A DNA stretch of 48,863 nt from Mycobacterium sp. GTDB lineage: Bacteria; Actinomycetota; Actinomycetes; Mycobacteriales; Mycobacteriaceae. Where the stretch lies: contig NZ_JAFBAT010000075.1 in assembly GCF_019247615.1 (NCBI RefSeq), forward strand, positions 1 through 48,863, given 5' to 3'. Below the pieces are notes generated by a model that had not been told where the DNA came from, did no database searches, and saw only the letters and a program-made list of their open reading frames with translations. This document shows, one piece after another, positions 32,968-43,195 of the stretch; position 1 is the stretch's first letter; each line of letters starts with the position of its first letter. The position numbers and the translations under genes are program-made.

Positions 32968-34322
32968 GTCTTCCGGCCAAGCTGCCCTGGATTGATTGGC
33001 TTCCGCAGCAACGCTGGTACGCCGGACGCAACCGCCAGTTGTCCGCGGTCGAGGCCGCGGTGGTCATCCCGCTACGGGAGGACCTCGACCTGGTGTTGGT
33101 CGACGCCCACTACGACCGCGGTTCGTCGGAGCGCTACCAGGTGATCGTCGGGTGGGACTCCACGCCGCTTTCCGAGTACAGCACGATAGCCACGATCGGC
33201 GCCGCGGAGGACCGGACGGGCGTCGACGCCCTCTACGACGGCGACGCGCCGCGGTTCCTGCTGTCGCTGATCGAGTCGTCGGCCGTGCGTGGTTCGTCCG
33301 ACGCTGAGGTGACATGTTTTAAGGAACCGGACGTGGAGCTGCCGCTGGAGGCGATGCCGCACGTCTCCGACGCGGAGCAGAGCAACACCAGCGTGATCTT
33401 CGATCGGCGCGCCATCTTCAAGGTGTTCCGCCGGATCAGCCGCGGCATCAACCCCGACATCGAGCTCAACCGCGTGCTGGGGCGCGCCGGGAACCCGCAC
33501 GTGGCCCGGTTGCTCGGTAGTTACGAGCTGACGACCCCCGACGCCGATGACCCACGAGATGACGAGCCATGCCCGTTGGGCATGGTGACGGAGTTCGCCT
33601 CCAATGCCGCGGAGGGCTGGGCGATGGCCACCGCAAGCGTTCGGGACCTGTTCGCGGAGGGTGACCTATATGCGTACGAGGTGGGCGGCGACTTCGCCGG
33701 CGAGTCCCGCCGGCTCGGCGAGGCGGTGGCCTCGGTGCACGCCACCCTGGCCGAATGCCTCGGAACGGCGCAGGCAACGTTTCCGCTGGACACCGTGCTG
33801 GCGCGATTGTCGGCCACGGCTGCGGCAGTGCCCGAGTTGCAGGAATACGCGGCAACCATCGAAGAACGATTCCACAAACTCGGCAGCGAGCCGATCACCG
33901 TCCAGCGCGTGCACGGCGACCTGCACCTCGGACAAGTCCTGCGCACCCCGGAAAGCTGGCTGCTGATCGACTTCGAGGGCGAGCCGGGCCAGCCCCTCGA
34001 CGAGCGCCGGGCGCCGGATTCACCGTTGCGCGACGTCGCCGGCGTCCTGCGCTCTTTCGAGTACGCCGCCTACGGGCCGCTCGTCGACCAGGCCGCCGAC
34101 AAGCAGCTGGCCGCCCGCGCCCGCGAATGGGTCGAGCGCAACCGCACCGCGTTCTGCGACGGCTATGCGGCCGCGGCCGGGATCGACCCGCGGGATTCGG
34201 CACAACTGCTGGCCGCCTACGAACTCGACAAGGCCGTCTACGAGGCCGGCTACGAGGCCCGGCACCGGCCCGGATGGCTCCCAATCCCGTTGCGGTCCAT
34301 CGCTCGGCTGACCGCCGCCTGA
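32964..34322 (+). CDS. mak: Maltokinase
   Basis: The start is the ATG overlapping the treS stop. The track ORF from 32502 is extended upstream through treS. The product is 452 aa (M. tuberculosis Mak is 455). It phosphorylates maltose to maltose-1-phosphate with ATP. The N-terminal cap domain contains [14 protein letters not shown]. The eukaryotic-like kinase lobe has the motif [11 protein letters not shown] and then LLIDFEGEP, the catalytic and metal-binding Asp residues. Coupled to treS, it supplies the GlgE pathway. Confidence 0.96.
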   Translation: MSLPAKLPWIDWLPQQRWYAGRNRQLSAVEAAVVIPLREDLDLVLVDAHYDRGSSERYQVIVGWDSTPLSEYSTIATIGAAEDRTGVDALYDGDAPRFLLSLIESSAVRGSSDAEVTCFKEPDVELPLEAMPHVSDAEQSNTSVIFDRRAIFKVFRRISRGINPDIELNRVLGRAGNPHVARLLGSYELTTPDADDPRDDEPCPLGMVTEFASNAAEGWAMATASVRDLFAEGDLYAYEVGGDFAGESRRLGEAVASVHATLAECLGTAQATFPLDTVLARLSATAAAVPELQEYAATIEERFHKLGSEPITVQRVHGDLHLGQVLRTPESWLLIDFEGEPGQPLDERRAPDSPLRDVAGVLRSFEYAAYGPLVDQAADKQLAARAREWVERNRTAFCDGYAAAAGIDPRDSAQLLAAYELDKAVYEAGYEARHRPGWLPIPLRSIARLTAA

Positions 34323-34378
34323 TCCAGCGCAATCGGAGAAAGCCTTCCCGGCTGCACGGGCCCGTGTCGTCTGAAAGC

Positions 34379-35113
34379 ATGTTCTTCATGGCGAGCGGGC
34401 CCACGAGCGGGGTGTTCAACAGCGAGGCGCGGTTGTCGTGGGTGCTGGCGGTGCTGGCCGGCGTGCTCGGGGCGATCTCTTTCACCCACTCCGCGGGGTA
34501 CTTCGTGGTGTTCATGACCGGGAACGCCCAACGCGCTATGCTGTCGTATTTCACGCATCAACCGTGGCTTGCCGTGACCGCCGGCCTGCTCATGGTGGCG
34601 TTCGTCGCCGGCGTCGTGATTGCCTCCGTGTGCAGGCGGCATTTCTGGGTCAACCATCCGCACGGCCCGATCGTGCTGACGACGCTCACCCTTGTCGCAG
34701 CCACGCTGGTGGACCTCATCGATGAAGGCTGGGAAGAGAATTACCTCGACTTCGCCCCAATTGTGTTGCTGGCCTTCGCCAATGGAACCTTGAATACGTC
34801 ATTCGTCAAGGATGGCGAGGTGTCGGTCCCGTTGAGCTACGTGACCGGCACGATGGTCAAGATGGGTCAGGGTATCGAACGCCACATTGCGGGTGGGCGA
34901 GCGTCCGACTGGCTCGGTTACTTTCTGCTGTTGGCCAGCTTCATGGTGGGTGCGGCGCTGGGGGGCGTGATCAGCGTCGTCGTCAACGGGACGTGGATGC
35001 TGGTGATCGCGACGGCAGTGTGCGCGCTGGCCACTGTCTACACGTACTTCCATCAGGACCGCCGGCTGCTGCTGGCCGCAGAGGCGAACAAGGAGGATCG
35101 GCAGCAGCGCTGA
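34379..35113 (+). CDS. DUF1275/YoaK-like membrane protein (Rv0128 position)
   Basis: The start is taken at the ATG at 34379 (MFFMASGPTS), giving 244 aa; a GTG at 34364 and an ATG at 34388 are alternatives. About six hydrophobic helices are present, with GAISFTHSAGYFVVFMTGNAQR near the N-terminus and FANGTLNTSFVKDG and VSYVTGTMVKMG-like stretches later. These are the internal-repeat features of the YoaK/DUF1275 family, whose function is unknown. It occupies the place of Rv0128 between mak and fbpC. Confidence 0.82.
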   Translation: MFFMASGPTSGVFNSEARLSWVLAVLAGVLGAISFTHSAGYFVVFMTGNAQRAMLSYFTHQPWLAVTAGLLMVAFVAGVVIASVCRRHFWVNHPHGPIVLTTLTLVAATLVDLIDEGWEENYLDFAPIVLLAFANGTLNTSFVKDGEVSVPLSYVTGTMVKMGQGIERHIAGGRASDWLGYFLLLASFMVGAALGGVISVVVNGTWMLVIATAVCALATVYTYFHQDRRLLLAAEANKEDRQQR

Positions 35114-35134
35114 CCGGTGCGCCGCTGCCGATCC
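35095..35134. terminator. Bidirectional terminator hairpin between the DUF1275 gene and fbpC
   Basis: GGATCGGCAGC pairs with GCTGCCGATCC (11 bases), continuing after one mismatch into GCGC/GCGC around an eight-base loop, which gives about 15 pairs. It overlaps the last codons and stop of the upstream gene, and the opposing fbpC ends 23 bases beyond. There is no T-run, as is common in mycobacteria. Confidence 0.65.
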
Positions 35135-35156
35135 GTCTCTCGCTCAGGCAAATCCG

Positions 35157-36179
<1,023 letters not shown>

Positions 36180-36338
36180 TCAACTGCCGCACGAAGCGGT
36201 TGATGTACTCGCCTTGGCAGTGAAACACAGAGGCGCGAGGTCGCCCGTCTGTCAGAGCCGAAGTGCCACATCGCGATTGGCTAACGGTTCGGAGTCGGCC
36301 GTGAGATGTTGTGATCCGGTCACATCCGGCGGGTAGGG

Positions 36339-37649
36339 TCAATCGGTGTAATCGGCCGCCGATTGCGGTGGTTTGACGATGACGATGGGCAGGGGCCGAT
36401 GTCGGCCCTCGGTGACCCCCGCGGGGCGTGCGCTGCCACTTGCGGTCCCGACCGCCCTTCCCGCCAAGCTCGCCAAAGCCGCCTCACCGAAAAGGATTCC
36501 GTCGTCTCCCGCAGCCGCGGCGCCGGCGCCGAGTCCGTTACTGGTCAATGCCTCGGCGGCAAGCTTGATCTCCGGGGCGGCCGTCGTCCAGCCGTACGGA
36601 ACCGACAGCGCGCCGACCGAGGACGCCTGCCCAAGGCCGCTCGACACGACACCACCGAGGCCCGTCGACCCAACCGGGCCGGCCGTCGACGCGACCTCGG
36701 CTTCAACCGGCACCGATCCCAGCGCCGTTCCTGCGGCCGCATCCGCGGGCGCGGCCGCGCCAGCAGCCCCGGCGGCGCCGGCGTTCCCCATGCCGGCGAA
36801 ATCGGTCATGGTGCCCAGGTAGTTGCCCGGCATGTAGAAGCCGGACGAGAACATGGTGTTCAACAGATTGTTGTTCAGGAAGGCACCCATCGGCGACCCA
36901 TCTGCGCCGGCCAGAAAGCTCAAAATGCCTGCCGGGCTTGTGAAGTCGGCGCCGTTCAGCCCCATCCACGCCGCCATTGCCGGCGCGGACGACACGGGTG
37001 AGGTGAGGCCATGCAGCGCGGCCGGCACGGCGGACAGCAGCTGGGCTAACGCTGCCGACGTGTTGGCCGCCCGTGACGTGGCAGCGGCGTTGGTGGTTGC
37101 GGCGGCCTGCATCACCTGTCCTGCCGGGTTGGCGGTCTGCGGCGGTGGGGTAAACGGGGTCACCGCCGACGCGGTGGCCGAATCCGCGGCGTAGGAGTAC
37201 ATCGCGACGGCGTCTTGGGCCCACATTTCGCCGTACTGCGCCTCGGTGGCCGCAATGGCAGGCGTGTTCTGCCCCAATACGTTTGTGGCCACCAGCGACA
37301 GCAACAGGCTGCGGTTGGCCGCGACCGCCGCCGGCGGCACCGTCATCGCGAACGCGGCCTCAAATGCGCTCGCGGCGGCCCTGGCCTGGGTGGCGGCCCG
37401 CTCCGCCTGAACGGCGGTGCTTCCCATCCACGCTGTATAGGGCGCGGCAGCGTGCGCCATGGAATCCGACGCCGGACCCCGCCAGTCACCGGCCAGCTCC
37501 GCGATCACCGAGCAACACGTCGAGGTCGCGGCACTGAGCCGCGAGGCCAATCCGTCCCAGGCGATCGCGGCGCTCAGCATCGGCGTCGCCCCGGGACCGG
37601 CATACATCAAGCCGGAGTTGATCTCCGGCGGTAACAAGGCGAAATCCAT
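36339..37649 (-). CDS. PPE family protein, SVP subgroup
   Basis: The product is 436 aa. The PPE domain (residues 1 to about 180) starts [13 protein letters not shown] and contains the PPE motif and WRGPAS. The C-terminal half is Ala/Gly-rich and carries GALSVPYGW, the GxxSVPxxW motif of the SVP subgroup. It starts 11 bases after the PE stop, and the pair should be cosecreted by a type VII system as a heterodimer. The C-terminus ends with a short proline/basic tail. Expression likely follows the iron box upstream of PE. Confidence 0.94.
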   Translation of the reverse strand: MDFALLPPEINSGLMYAGPGATPMLSAAIAWDGLASRLSAATSTCCSVIAELAGDWRGPASDSMAHAAAPYTAWMGSTAVQAERAATQARAAASAFEAAFAMTVPPAAVAANRSLLLSLVATNVLGQNTPAIAATEAQYGEMWAQDAVAMYSYAADSATASAVTPFTPPPQTANPAGQVMQAAATTNAAATSRAANTSAALAQLLSAVPAALHGLTSPVSSAPAMAAWMGLNGADFTSPAGILSFLAGADGSPMGAFLNNNLLNTMFSSGFYMPGNYLGTMTDFAGMGNAGAAGAAGAAAPADAAAGTALGSVPVEAEVASTAGPVGSTGLGGVVSSGLGQASSVGALSVPYGWTTAAPEIKLAAEALTSNGLGAGAAAAGDDGILFGEAALASLAGRAVGTASGSARPAGVTEGRHRPLPIVIVKPPQSAADYTD

Positions 37650-37660
37650 TGTAGCCCAAC

Positions 37661-37966
37661 CTATCTAGCGGCGAGCGAGTTGGCCGTTTCGGTGGCCGCA
37701 TACGAACCGGCGTTGGTCCGAAGCATGGTCACCATCATTTCGTGAATGGCCGCCGCCTGGGCGCTGACGGCCTGGTACATCCGGGCGTGCGCGGCGAATT
37801 GCGCCGCCGTCAATGCCGACACCGCATCGGCGGCGGCGGGCAGCACTCCGGTTGTCGGAGCCGCCACGGCCGCATTTTCGGCGACCACTGCCGAGCCGGC
37901 CGCCTGCAAGGTGCTTGCCGCCGCGGCCAGCGTTTCCGGTTGAGTGATAACGAAAGGCATGGACAT
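37661..37966 (-). CDS. PE family protein (short, PE domain only)
   Basis: The product is 101 aa starting [11 protein letters not shown] with a good ribosome site GGGGGAG. It contains only the PE helical hairpin, ending near [13 protein letters not shown]; the YxxxE secretion-type motif is visible as YAATE. It is the partner of the PPE gene that follows. The start lies 39 bases downstream of the IdeR-like box. Confidence 0.93.
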   Translation of the reverse strand: MSMPFVITQPETLAAAASTLQAAGSAVVAENAAVAAPTTGVLPAAADAVSALTAAQFAAHARMYQAVSAQAAAIHEMMVTMLRTNAGSYAATETANSLAAR

Positions 37967-38004
37967 CTCCCCCTAGCAAGATGGCGAATGCGTACCGAGC
38001 TATA

Positions 38005-38023
38005 TTAACTTAGGCTACCCTAA
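38005..38023. promoter_or_regulatory. IdeR-like iron box upstream of the PE/PPE pair
   Basis: TTAACTTAGGCTACCCTAA matches the IdeR consensus TTAGGTTAGGCTAACCTAA at 16 of 19 positions, and its reverse complement also matches 16 of 19. It lies 39 bases before the PE start codon, where a bound repressor would block transcription when iron is sufficient. Confidence 0.75.
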
Positions 38024-38103
38024 GTAGACTAGTCCGATCTTCCCCCGGATTTCCGAACGCATCACAATGCAAGCCGGAGCCGGTGATCCACAGGGGATTC
38101 CGT

Positions 38104-38122
38104 GGTCTCAGACGAAGAGACC
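38104..38122 (-). terminator. Hairpin downstream of the DyP peroxidase gene
   Basis: GGTCTC-AGACGAA-GAGACC is a perfect six-base stem about 30 bases beyond the peroxidase stop on the minus strand, and before the PE/PPE iron box. It separates the two transcription units. No T-run is seen. Confidence 0.4.
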
Positions 38123-38151
38123 GGACCCGGATGCGCCTAACCGCTGGCGGC

Positions 38152-39426
38152 TCATCGGAACATGCCGCTACCGAGCCAGTCGGTTGCGTCGCGGACGCCG
38201 GGCGGCAGGAAGAAGTAGCCGCCGCCGAACGGCGTCACATAGTCGACGAGGGGCTCGTCGATCAGGCGCGTTTGCACGGATTCGAATTGGCGCTCCACGT
38301 CCTGCTGGAAGCAGATGAACACGTGACCGCAGGACATGTTCCCGTTGGGATCGAGGCCCAAATCGTAATTGTAGGAACGACGTAGCAAGCGTTCGCGGTC
38401 CGTCTTTGCGATACGGGGATTCGCAAGGCGCATATGCGAATCCAACGGGATCACCGCCCCGTGCGGATCTGCGGCGTAATCAGGAACATCGAACTCGGCG
38501 GACCCGTCCAGCGGCGCACCCGAGTCGCGGCGCCTGCCGAACATGTTTTCCTGCTCGGAGATTGAAATGCGATCCCAAAATTCGACGAGCATGCGGATCA
38601 AGCGCACCACCTGGTAGGTGCCGCCGCGTGTCCACGCGGGCTCCGGGCCGCCCTCCACCCATACCAGCGACTCGGCGTCCGAACCGGTGGGGTTGGCCGT
38701 TCCGTCCTTGAACCCGAGCAGATTTCGTCCGGTCCCCGAGGGTCGCGGCGGTGCGTTGTAACCCTGTATCTTCCACCGCGGCTGCATCCCGGCCCGGGTG
38801 TGCTTGGCGATGTCGCGGAGCGCGTGGTGCAAGGTGTCCGGGTGGTTGGCGCACAACTGAAGGATCAGGTCACCGTGCATCTGTGCCGGGTCGGGCTGAT
38901 CGTTGGGGAACACCCGCATCGGTTTCAGCTTCGCGGGCTTCACCGCGGCCAGCCCGAACCGCTGGTCGAACAGGCTGGCTCCCACGCCGAGCGTGATCGT
39001 CAGACCGTCGGCGGGCACCACCGGGCCGAGCACCGCGTTGTCGGACGGCGGGGCTCCCACACCGAGATCCGCCGGAGCGCCGCCGCAGCACAAGAAGCGG
39101 GCCCGCTCGGTCACTGTCTTGAGCAACGACATCAGCTCGGTGCGTGCCGGGGCTATCACGTCGAACGACGCCATCATGAGATACGGCTGCTTAGCGGCCG
39201 GGCCTGGGGTCAGAACCCCGGATTGGTGTTCTCCGTGGAACGGGTAACTCGGCTGGTCGGGGGCGACCATGGCGGCGCGGGCGTCCGCACGCGCGCCGCC
39301 CGCGACAAGAGCCCCGCTTGCCGCGGCGCCCACCGCCCCGGCGGCGGCACCCTGAAGGAACCGGCGCCGGCCGAGCCGGGCGGTGCCGCCGTCGTCGCCG
39401 GGTGCGTTGGCCGGGTCAGTTGGCAT
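38152..39426 (-). CDS. Tat-exported DyP-type peroxidase (EfeB-like)
   Basis: The product is 424 aa. The N-terminus carries a Tat signal with GRRRFLQG followed by an Ala/Gly-rich hydrophobic stretch. The DyP fingerprint GFKDGTANP (GxxDG) and the proximal His in DSHMRLANPR are both present. EfeB-type peroxidases are heme proteins that work with EfeU/EfeO in iron uptake outside the membrane. Its start overlaps the end of the EfeU-EfeO fusion gene by 11 bases, which supports one iron-uptake operon. Confidence 0.92.
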   Translation of the reverse strand: MPTDPANAPGDDGGTARLGRRRFLQGAAAGAVGAAASGALVAGGARADARAAMVAPDQPSYPFHGEHQSGVLTPGPAAKQPYLMMASFDVIAPARTELMSLLKTVTERARFLCCGGAPADLGVGAPPSDNAVLGPVVPADGLTITLGVGASLFDQRFGLAAVKPAKLKPMRVFPNDQPDPAQMHGDLILQLCANHPDTLHHALRDIAKHTRAGMQPRWKIQGYNAPPRPSGTGRNLLGFKDGTANPTGSDAESLVWVEGGPEPAWTRGGTYQVVRLIRMLVEFWDRISISEQENMFGRRRDSGAPLDGSAEFDVPDYAADPHGAVIPLDSHMRLANPRIAKTDRERLLRRSYNYDLGLDPNGNMSCGHVFICFQQDVERQFESVQTRLIDEPLVDYVTPFGGGYFFLPPGVRDATDWLGSGMFR

Positions 39427-41479
39427 GTTTGGGCACCTCCAGCAGGGTCGGCACGAGGGACAGCGTTTCCAGGGCGGCGCCGACGACGCCGTTGACTCGC
39501 TCGCGGGCCGCCGGTGGGGTCTGGTCGAGCGGGCGCCAGGCGCCGTCGGGTCCCTTCGCCTCGTTGAGCGCCTGGGTCACCGCGCTCAGTTGTGCTCGAG
39601 ACGTCCGCAGCAAGTCGGCGTCGCGGGCGGCGATCAACGGCTCGAACTGAGTGAGGACAACCTGGGTCACATCGACGTCGGCGGCGGTCGCAGCCAGCGC
39701 CGCGCCACCGCCCTGGTCGTCGGCGCCGCTGAGGTGATCGCGCAACGCGTCTTCGAGAATCTCCTGTGGCCGCTTGGTGAGTTTGACGGGATCACCGGCG
39801 ATGTCGTCGGTGCCAAGCGCGCCGGCAATATCGTCGACTCCGCGCGCGGTGGTGTCGACCACCGGTAGCAGCTCCGAAGCGGCCTGTCCGTGATAAAGCC
39901 CGTACTCCAGCCGGCGCAGGCCCGTGAAGTCGGGATCGTTCACGCCGGCGGGGAGCCCGTCCGGTGAGCCAGCAACCGCGGTACCGGCCTTGCCGAAGCT
40001 GTTGTACGAGGCGCCCACGCGCTCCCAGTCGAGGAGGGCCGCCAGCCAGGCCCGTTTGGCCGCCGAGTAGTCGCCCCCGGCCAGTGCGGTCCGCACCAGG
40101 CCGAGGTCGGCTTTGAGTGCGGGCAGCACGGTCAGTACGTAGTTCTGGTACGCGCCGTTCGAGCCGGCGAGATCGGCGGTAGTGACGGGCGAGACGGCCC
40201 TCGGGGCATTGACCGCCGCGCCGCTGACGGTGAACAACGGCGACCGGCGCTCCGGTTGGCCGGCCAGATAGCAGACGAACTGGTAGCTGCCGGCGCCGAG
40301 GGTCGCCATGAGCTGGGCCGTGGTGGCCGGTCCCATGGTTTCGATCTCACCGACCACGGCGCCGGCGCCGTTGACCAGGTTCACCTCTCCCGATTTGCCG
40401 GACCTGTTCGTCACCGAAATCCGTTGGGTCCCCGCGCTGAGCCCCGGGGCATCTCGCCCACACCCATCCGCGGTGACGGTGATAGCCGTGGCGGACTCGG
40501 TCCGCCGCGGCAGGGCCGCTATCACCGCCACCGCGACCACCACCGGCACGACGGCGATGACGGCCGCAGTCAGGATCAACCTGTTGGCGGCGAGGTGTTG
40601 GGCCGACCGTTCAAACCAGCCGTGCTCGCGCGCCGGTGTCTCGGAAGTCGCCGGTTGGCGCCCGGACGCCAGGAAGGCGGTTGATACCACGGCGAGGTAA
40701 ACGCACCAGGCGAACACCTGCAGGACCGTCATGCGGGGCGTCAAGTTCGTGACGCCTGTGATCAGCGTGGCCCACCACGAATCGGGATTGACCGAGTGAC
40801 GCAGGTCGAATGCTGTCCAGCTGCGACCCGGGAGCCAGCCGGCGTTCTGCAGGTCGCCGAGCCCGTAGGCCAGCACTCCGGCCGCCACCAGGATCAACAG
40901 CACACCGGTGCGGGAGAAGAAAACCCCGAGGTTCACGCGCAGGGCCTGCATGTAGAGCAGCACGCACAAGCCGATGGCCACCGTGAGGCCTACGGCGGCG
41001 CCCAGCGCGGGTGCGAGATTGTCTCGGGACGCCTTCGCGGCGGCCCACAGGAACAGGGTGGTTTCCAACCCCTCCCGAGCCACGGCGAAGAACGCCGTCA
41101 TGACCAAAGCCCCGGTGCCCAGGTGCGCCGCGCGCTGCACCCCCGCCCGCAACTCGCCCGACAGCGACCTGGCAACCCGCCGCATCCAGAAGATCATCGC
41201 GGTGACCAGGCAAACCGCAGCCACGGTAAGCAAGCCGCCGGCGATGTCCTGGGCTTCTGACGACAACGCTGCCGTGCCGAAACCGAGGACCGCGGCAAAG
41301 CTCGCCGACACCGAGACCGCCCCCACGACGCCGAGCCAGACGGGCACGACGGAGCCACCGGCCCGGCGCACCGCCGCGAGCAAGATGCTCACGATCAGCC
41401 CGGCTTCCAGACCCTCGCGAAGGCTGATCAGGAAATTTGGAAGGGCATCACTCCACAGCACCCGTATAAGGTAAGGCAT
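39416..41479 (-). CDS. EfeU-EfeO fusion: FTR1-type iron permease joined to cupredoxin and M75 domains
   Basis: The product is 687 aa (or 681 from a GTG at 41461). Residues 1 to about 290 are a seven-helix FTR1/EfeU permease with both iron motifs REGLE (21-25 and 135-139). After a transmembrane segment comes a cupredoxin-like domain (about 330-420: VTADGCGRDAPGLSAGTQ, later GSYQFVCYL). A C-terminal EfeO/imelysin domain follows (LAGSNGAYQNYVLTVLPAL, later FTGLRRLEYGLYHGQ). The HxxE site of that domain reads R522-R-L-E525 here. EfeU, EfeO and EfeB are usually three genes; here U and O are one polypeptide and the DyP follows. The likely role is iron import. Confidence 0.88.
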   Translation of the reverse strand: MPYLIRVLWSDALPNFLISLREGLEAGLIVSILLAAVRRAGGSVVPVWLGVVGAVSVSASFAAVLGFGTAALSSEAQDIAGGLLTVAAVCLVTAMIFWMRRVARSLSGELRAGVQRAAHLGTGALVMTAFFAVAREGLETTLFLWAAAKASRDNLAPALGAAVGLTVAIGLCVLLYMQALRVNLGVFFSRTGVLLILVAAGVLAYGLGDLQNAGWLPGRSWTAFDLRHSVNPDSWWATLITGVTNLTPRMTVLQVFAWCVYLAVVSTAFLASGRQPATSETPAREHGWFERSAQHLAANRLILTAAVIAVVPVVVAVAVIAALPRRTESATAITVTADGCGRDAPGLSAGTQRISVTNRSGKSGEVNLVNGAGAVVGEIETMGPATTAQLMATLGAGSYQFVCYLAGQPERRSPLFTVSGAAVNAPRAVSPVTTADLAGSNGAYQNYVLTVLPALKADLGLVRTALAGGDYSAAKRAWLAALLDWERVGASYNSFGKAGTAVAGSPDGLPAGVNDPDFTGLRRLEYGLYHGQAASELLPVVDTTARGVDDIAGALGTDDIAGDPVKLTKRPQEILEDALRDHLSGADDQGGGAALAATAADVDVTQVVLTQFEPLIAARDADLLRTSRAQLSAVTQALNEAKGPDGAWRPLDQTPPAARERVNGVVGAALETLSLVPTLLEVPKHAN

Positions 41480-41485
41480 ACCTCA
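41467..41485. promoter_or_regulatory. Weak IdeR-like box over the EfeUO start
   Basis: TAAGGTAAGGCATACCTCA matches the IdeR consensus at 14 of 19 positions with inverted AGGTA/TACCT arms. It overlaps the ATG at 41479, which either argues for the downstream GTG start at 41461 or for a leaderless, iron-repressed transcript. Confidence 0.4.
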
Positions 41486-41556
41486 CTGCGGAGTCGAGCC
41501 GCCTCGGTTCGGCGATGCGTGGAGTGCGCAAAACGGCCCGCACGCACCTGTGGGCC

Positions 41557-42387
41557 CTAAGCAACCAGGCGCCGCAAAAGGGTTGATGCCGCGGCGATTC
41601 CGACGGCGGCCGCGATCAGCAGCACGAGGAAGTCGACGGGGTTGAGCGCGGTGCCCAGTAGCAGTCCGCGCAGGGCGTTCACCTCGTAACTCAGCGGGTT
41701 CACCTTGCTCAGGGCGTGCAGCCAGGACGGCATCACGTCGACCGGGTAAAGCGCGTTGGAGGCGAAGAACAAGGGCATCGTGATGGCCTGCCCGATGCCC
41801 ATCATGCGGTCCCGGTTGCGCACCAACCCGGCCAACGTCATCGACAGGCACGAGAAGAACGCGGCACCCAGGATGACGATGGCCATGGCTGCCAGCACCC
41901 GCAATGGATTGACGGTTAGCCCGACGCCCATCAGATAGGCGAGCGCCATGACACCGATCACCTGGGCGACCGAACGCACCCCCGCCGCGAAGGCCTTGCC
42001 CGTGATGAGCGCCGACGCCGGCGCAGGCGTCACCATGAGTTTCGCGAGCACGCCCGCATCTCGATCCCAGATGATCTGGATGCCATAAAAGATCGAGATG
42101 AACAGCGCCGACTGGGCGATGATTCCCGGTGCCAGGAAGGCCAGGTAGGGCACCTTACCGGTGTTGATCACGTGCAGATGGGTGAACGTGGTACCGAAGA
42201 TCAACAGCCATAGCGCAGGCTGCACCATGCGTGTCACCAGTTCGCTACGGTCATGCCGCAACTTCTGCATCTCGACGATGGCGAACGCTCCCACGCGGCC
42301 CAACGTGGCGCCGACCCGTTGCCATCCGCGCGGCGCCCGGACCAGGCTGACCGCCGGGGGCTTCGCGATGTCCTGGTTAACTGACAC
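41557..42387 (-). CDS. ABC-2 type transporter permease
   Basis: The true start is probably the GTG at 42387 (reads SVNQDIAKPP after the start), 11 bases inside the ATPase gene; the track start at 42495 is too long. The product is 276 aa with six hydrophobic helices and the ABC-2 export pattern (LVTRMVQPALWLLIFG, FLAPGIIAQSALF, NPLSYEVNALRGLLLG). It pairs with the ATPase upstream, like DrrA/DrrB drug or lipid exporters. The substrate is unknown. It forms an operon with the MarR and ATPase genes. Confidence 0.9.
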   Translation of the reverse strand: MSVNQDIAKPPAVSLVRAPRGWQRVGATLGRVGAFAIVEMQKLRHDRSELVTRMVQPALWLLIFGTTFTHLHVINTGKVPYLAFLAPGIIAQSALFISIFYGIQIIWDRDAGVLAKLMVTPAPASALITGKAFAAGVRSVAQVIGVMALAYLMGVGLTVNPLRVLAAMAIVILGAAFFSCLSMTLAGLVRNRDRMMGIGQAITMPLFFASNALYPVDVMPSWLHALSKVNPLSYEVNALRGLLLGTALNPVDFLVLLIAAAVGIAAASTLLRRLVA

Positions 42388-43195
42388 GGCGGGCAACCTT
42401 TCTGGCCGAACGGATTTCACGGAATGATCCTGCGGCCTGCTCGCCGTCCAGGCCCGAGGCCGCGTAGTGGCGGAACACGTCGTCGAGCGTGGCATGGGGC
42501 GACACGGTCAACTTCAGCTTGGCCGGCGTGCCCACGGCGCGTAACTGACCGCGATGCATCAGAGCGACTCGATCGCACAGCGCGTCGGCCTCTTCCATGT
42601 AGTGCGTGGTGAGCAGTACGGTCATGCCAAACTGCGCCTGCATTTTCTGTACCTGGGTCCAGACGCCGTCGCGCGCAATGGGATCCAGCCCGACGGTCGG
42701 CTCGTCCAGCACCAGCAAGGATGGGCGGTTGACAAGGGCCTGCGCAACTTCCAGCCGGCGGACCATCCCACCGGAGTACGTCGCCGCCAGTCGGTCGGCC
42801 ACGTCGAGCAGCTCGAGGGCGCCAAGGGCCTCATCGACTCGTTCGGCCCGGTCGGCGCGGGCCACGCCGTACAGACGGGCGAACCATTCCACATTCTGCC
42901 GTCCCGTCAGCGCCGGCTCAATTGAAAGTTGCTGCGGCACATAGCCAATATTGCTGCGAATGTCCGTCGTCTCCCGGCGCGCGTCCATACCGAAAACACG
43001 CAGTTCGCCCTGCTGCACCGGTGTCAGCGTGGTGAGCATGCGGACCAGCGTCGTCTTGCCGGCGCCGTTGGGTCCGAGCAGACCCATGGTCTCGCCCGGA
43101 CGAACCTGCAACGTCACGTGGTCGACCGCGGTGAACTGGCCGTAGCGATAAGTGACGTCGCAGCAGTCGATGGCCATGGGAAGTCGTGCGCTCAT
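42377..43195 (-). CDS. ABC transporter ATP-binding protein (DrrA-like)
   Basis: The product is 272 aa with Walker A GPNGAGKTT, Q-loop YVPQQL, signature YSGGMVRRLE, Walker B LLVLDEPTVGLD and the switch His in TTHYMEEAD. It is of the DrrA-type subgroup that drives ABC-2 exporters. The start overlaps the MarR stop by four bases, and its end overlaps the permease start, so the three genes are one operon. The direction is probably export of a drug or lipid. Confidence 0.93.
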   Translation of the reverse strand: MSARLPMAIDCCDVTYRYGQFTAVDHVTLQVRPGETMGLLGPNGAGKTTLVRMLTTLTPVQQGELRVFGMDARRETTDIRSNIGYVPQQLSIEPALTGRQNVEWFARLYGVARADRAERVDEALGALELLDVADRLAATYSGGMVRRLEVAQALVNRPSLLVLDEPTVGLDPIARDGVWTQVQKMQAQFGMTVLLTTHYMEEADALCDRVALMHRGQLRAVGTPAKLKLTVSPHATLDDVFRHYAASGLDGEQAAGSFREIRSARKVARRVS

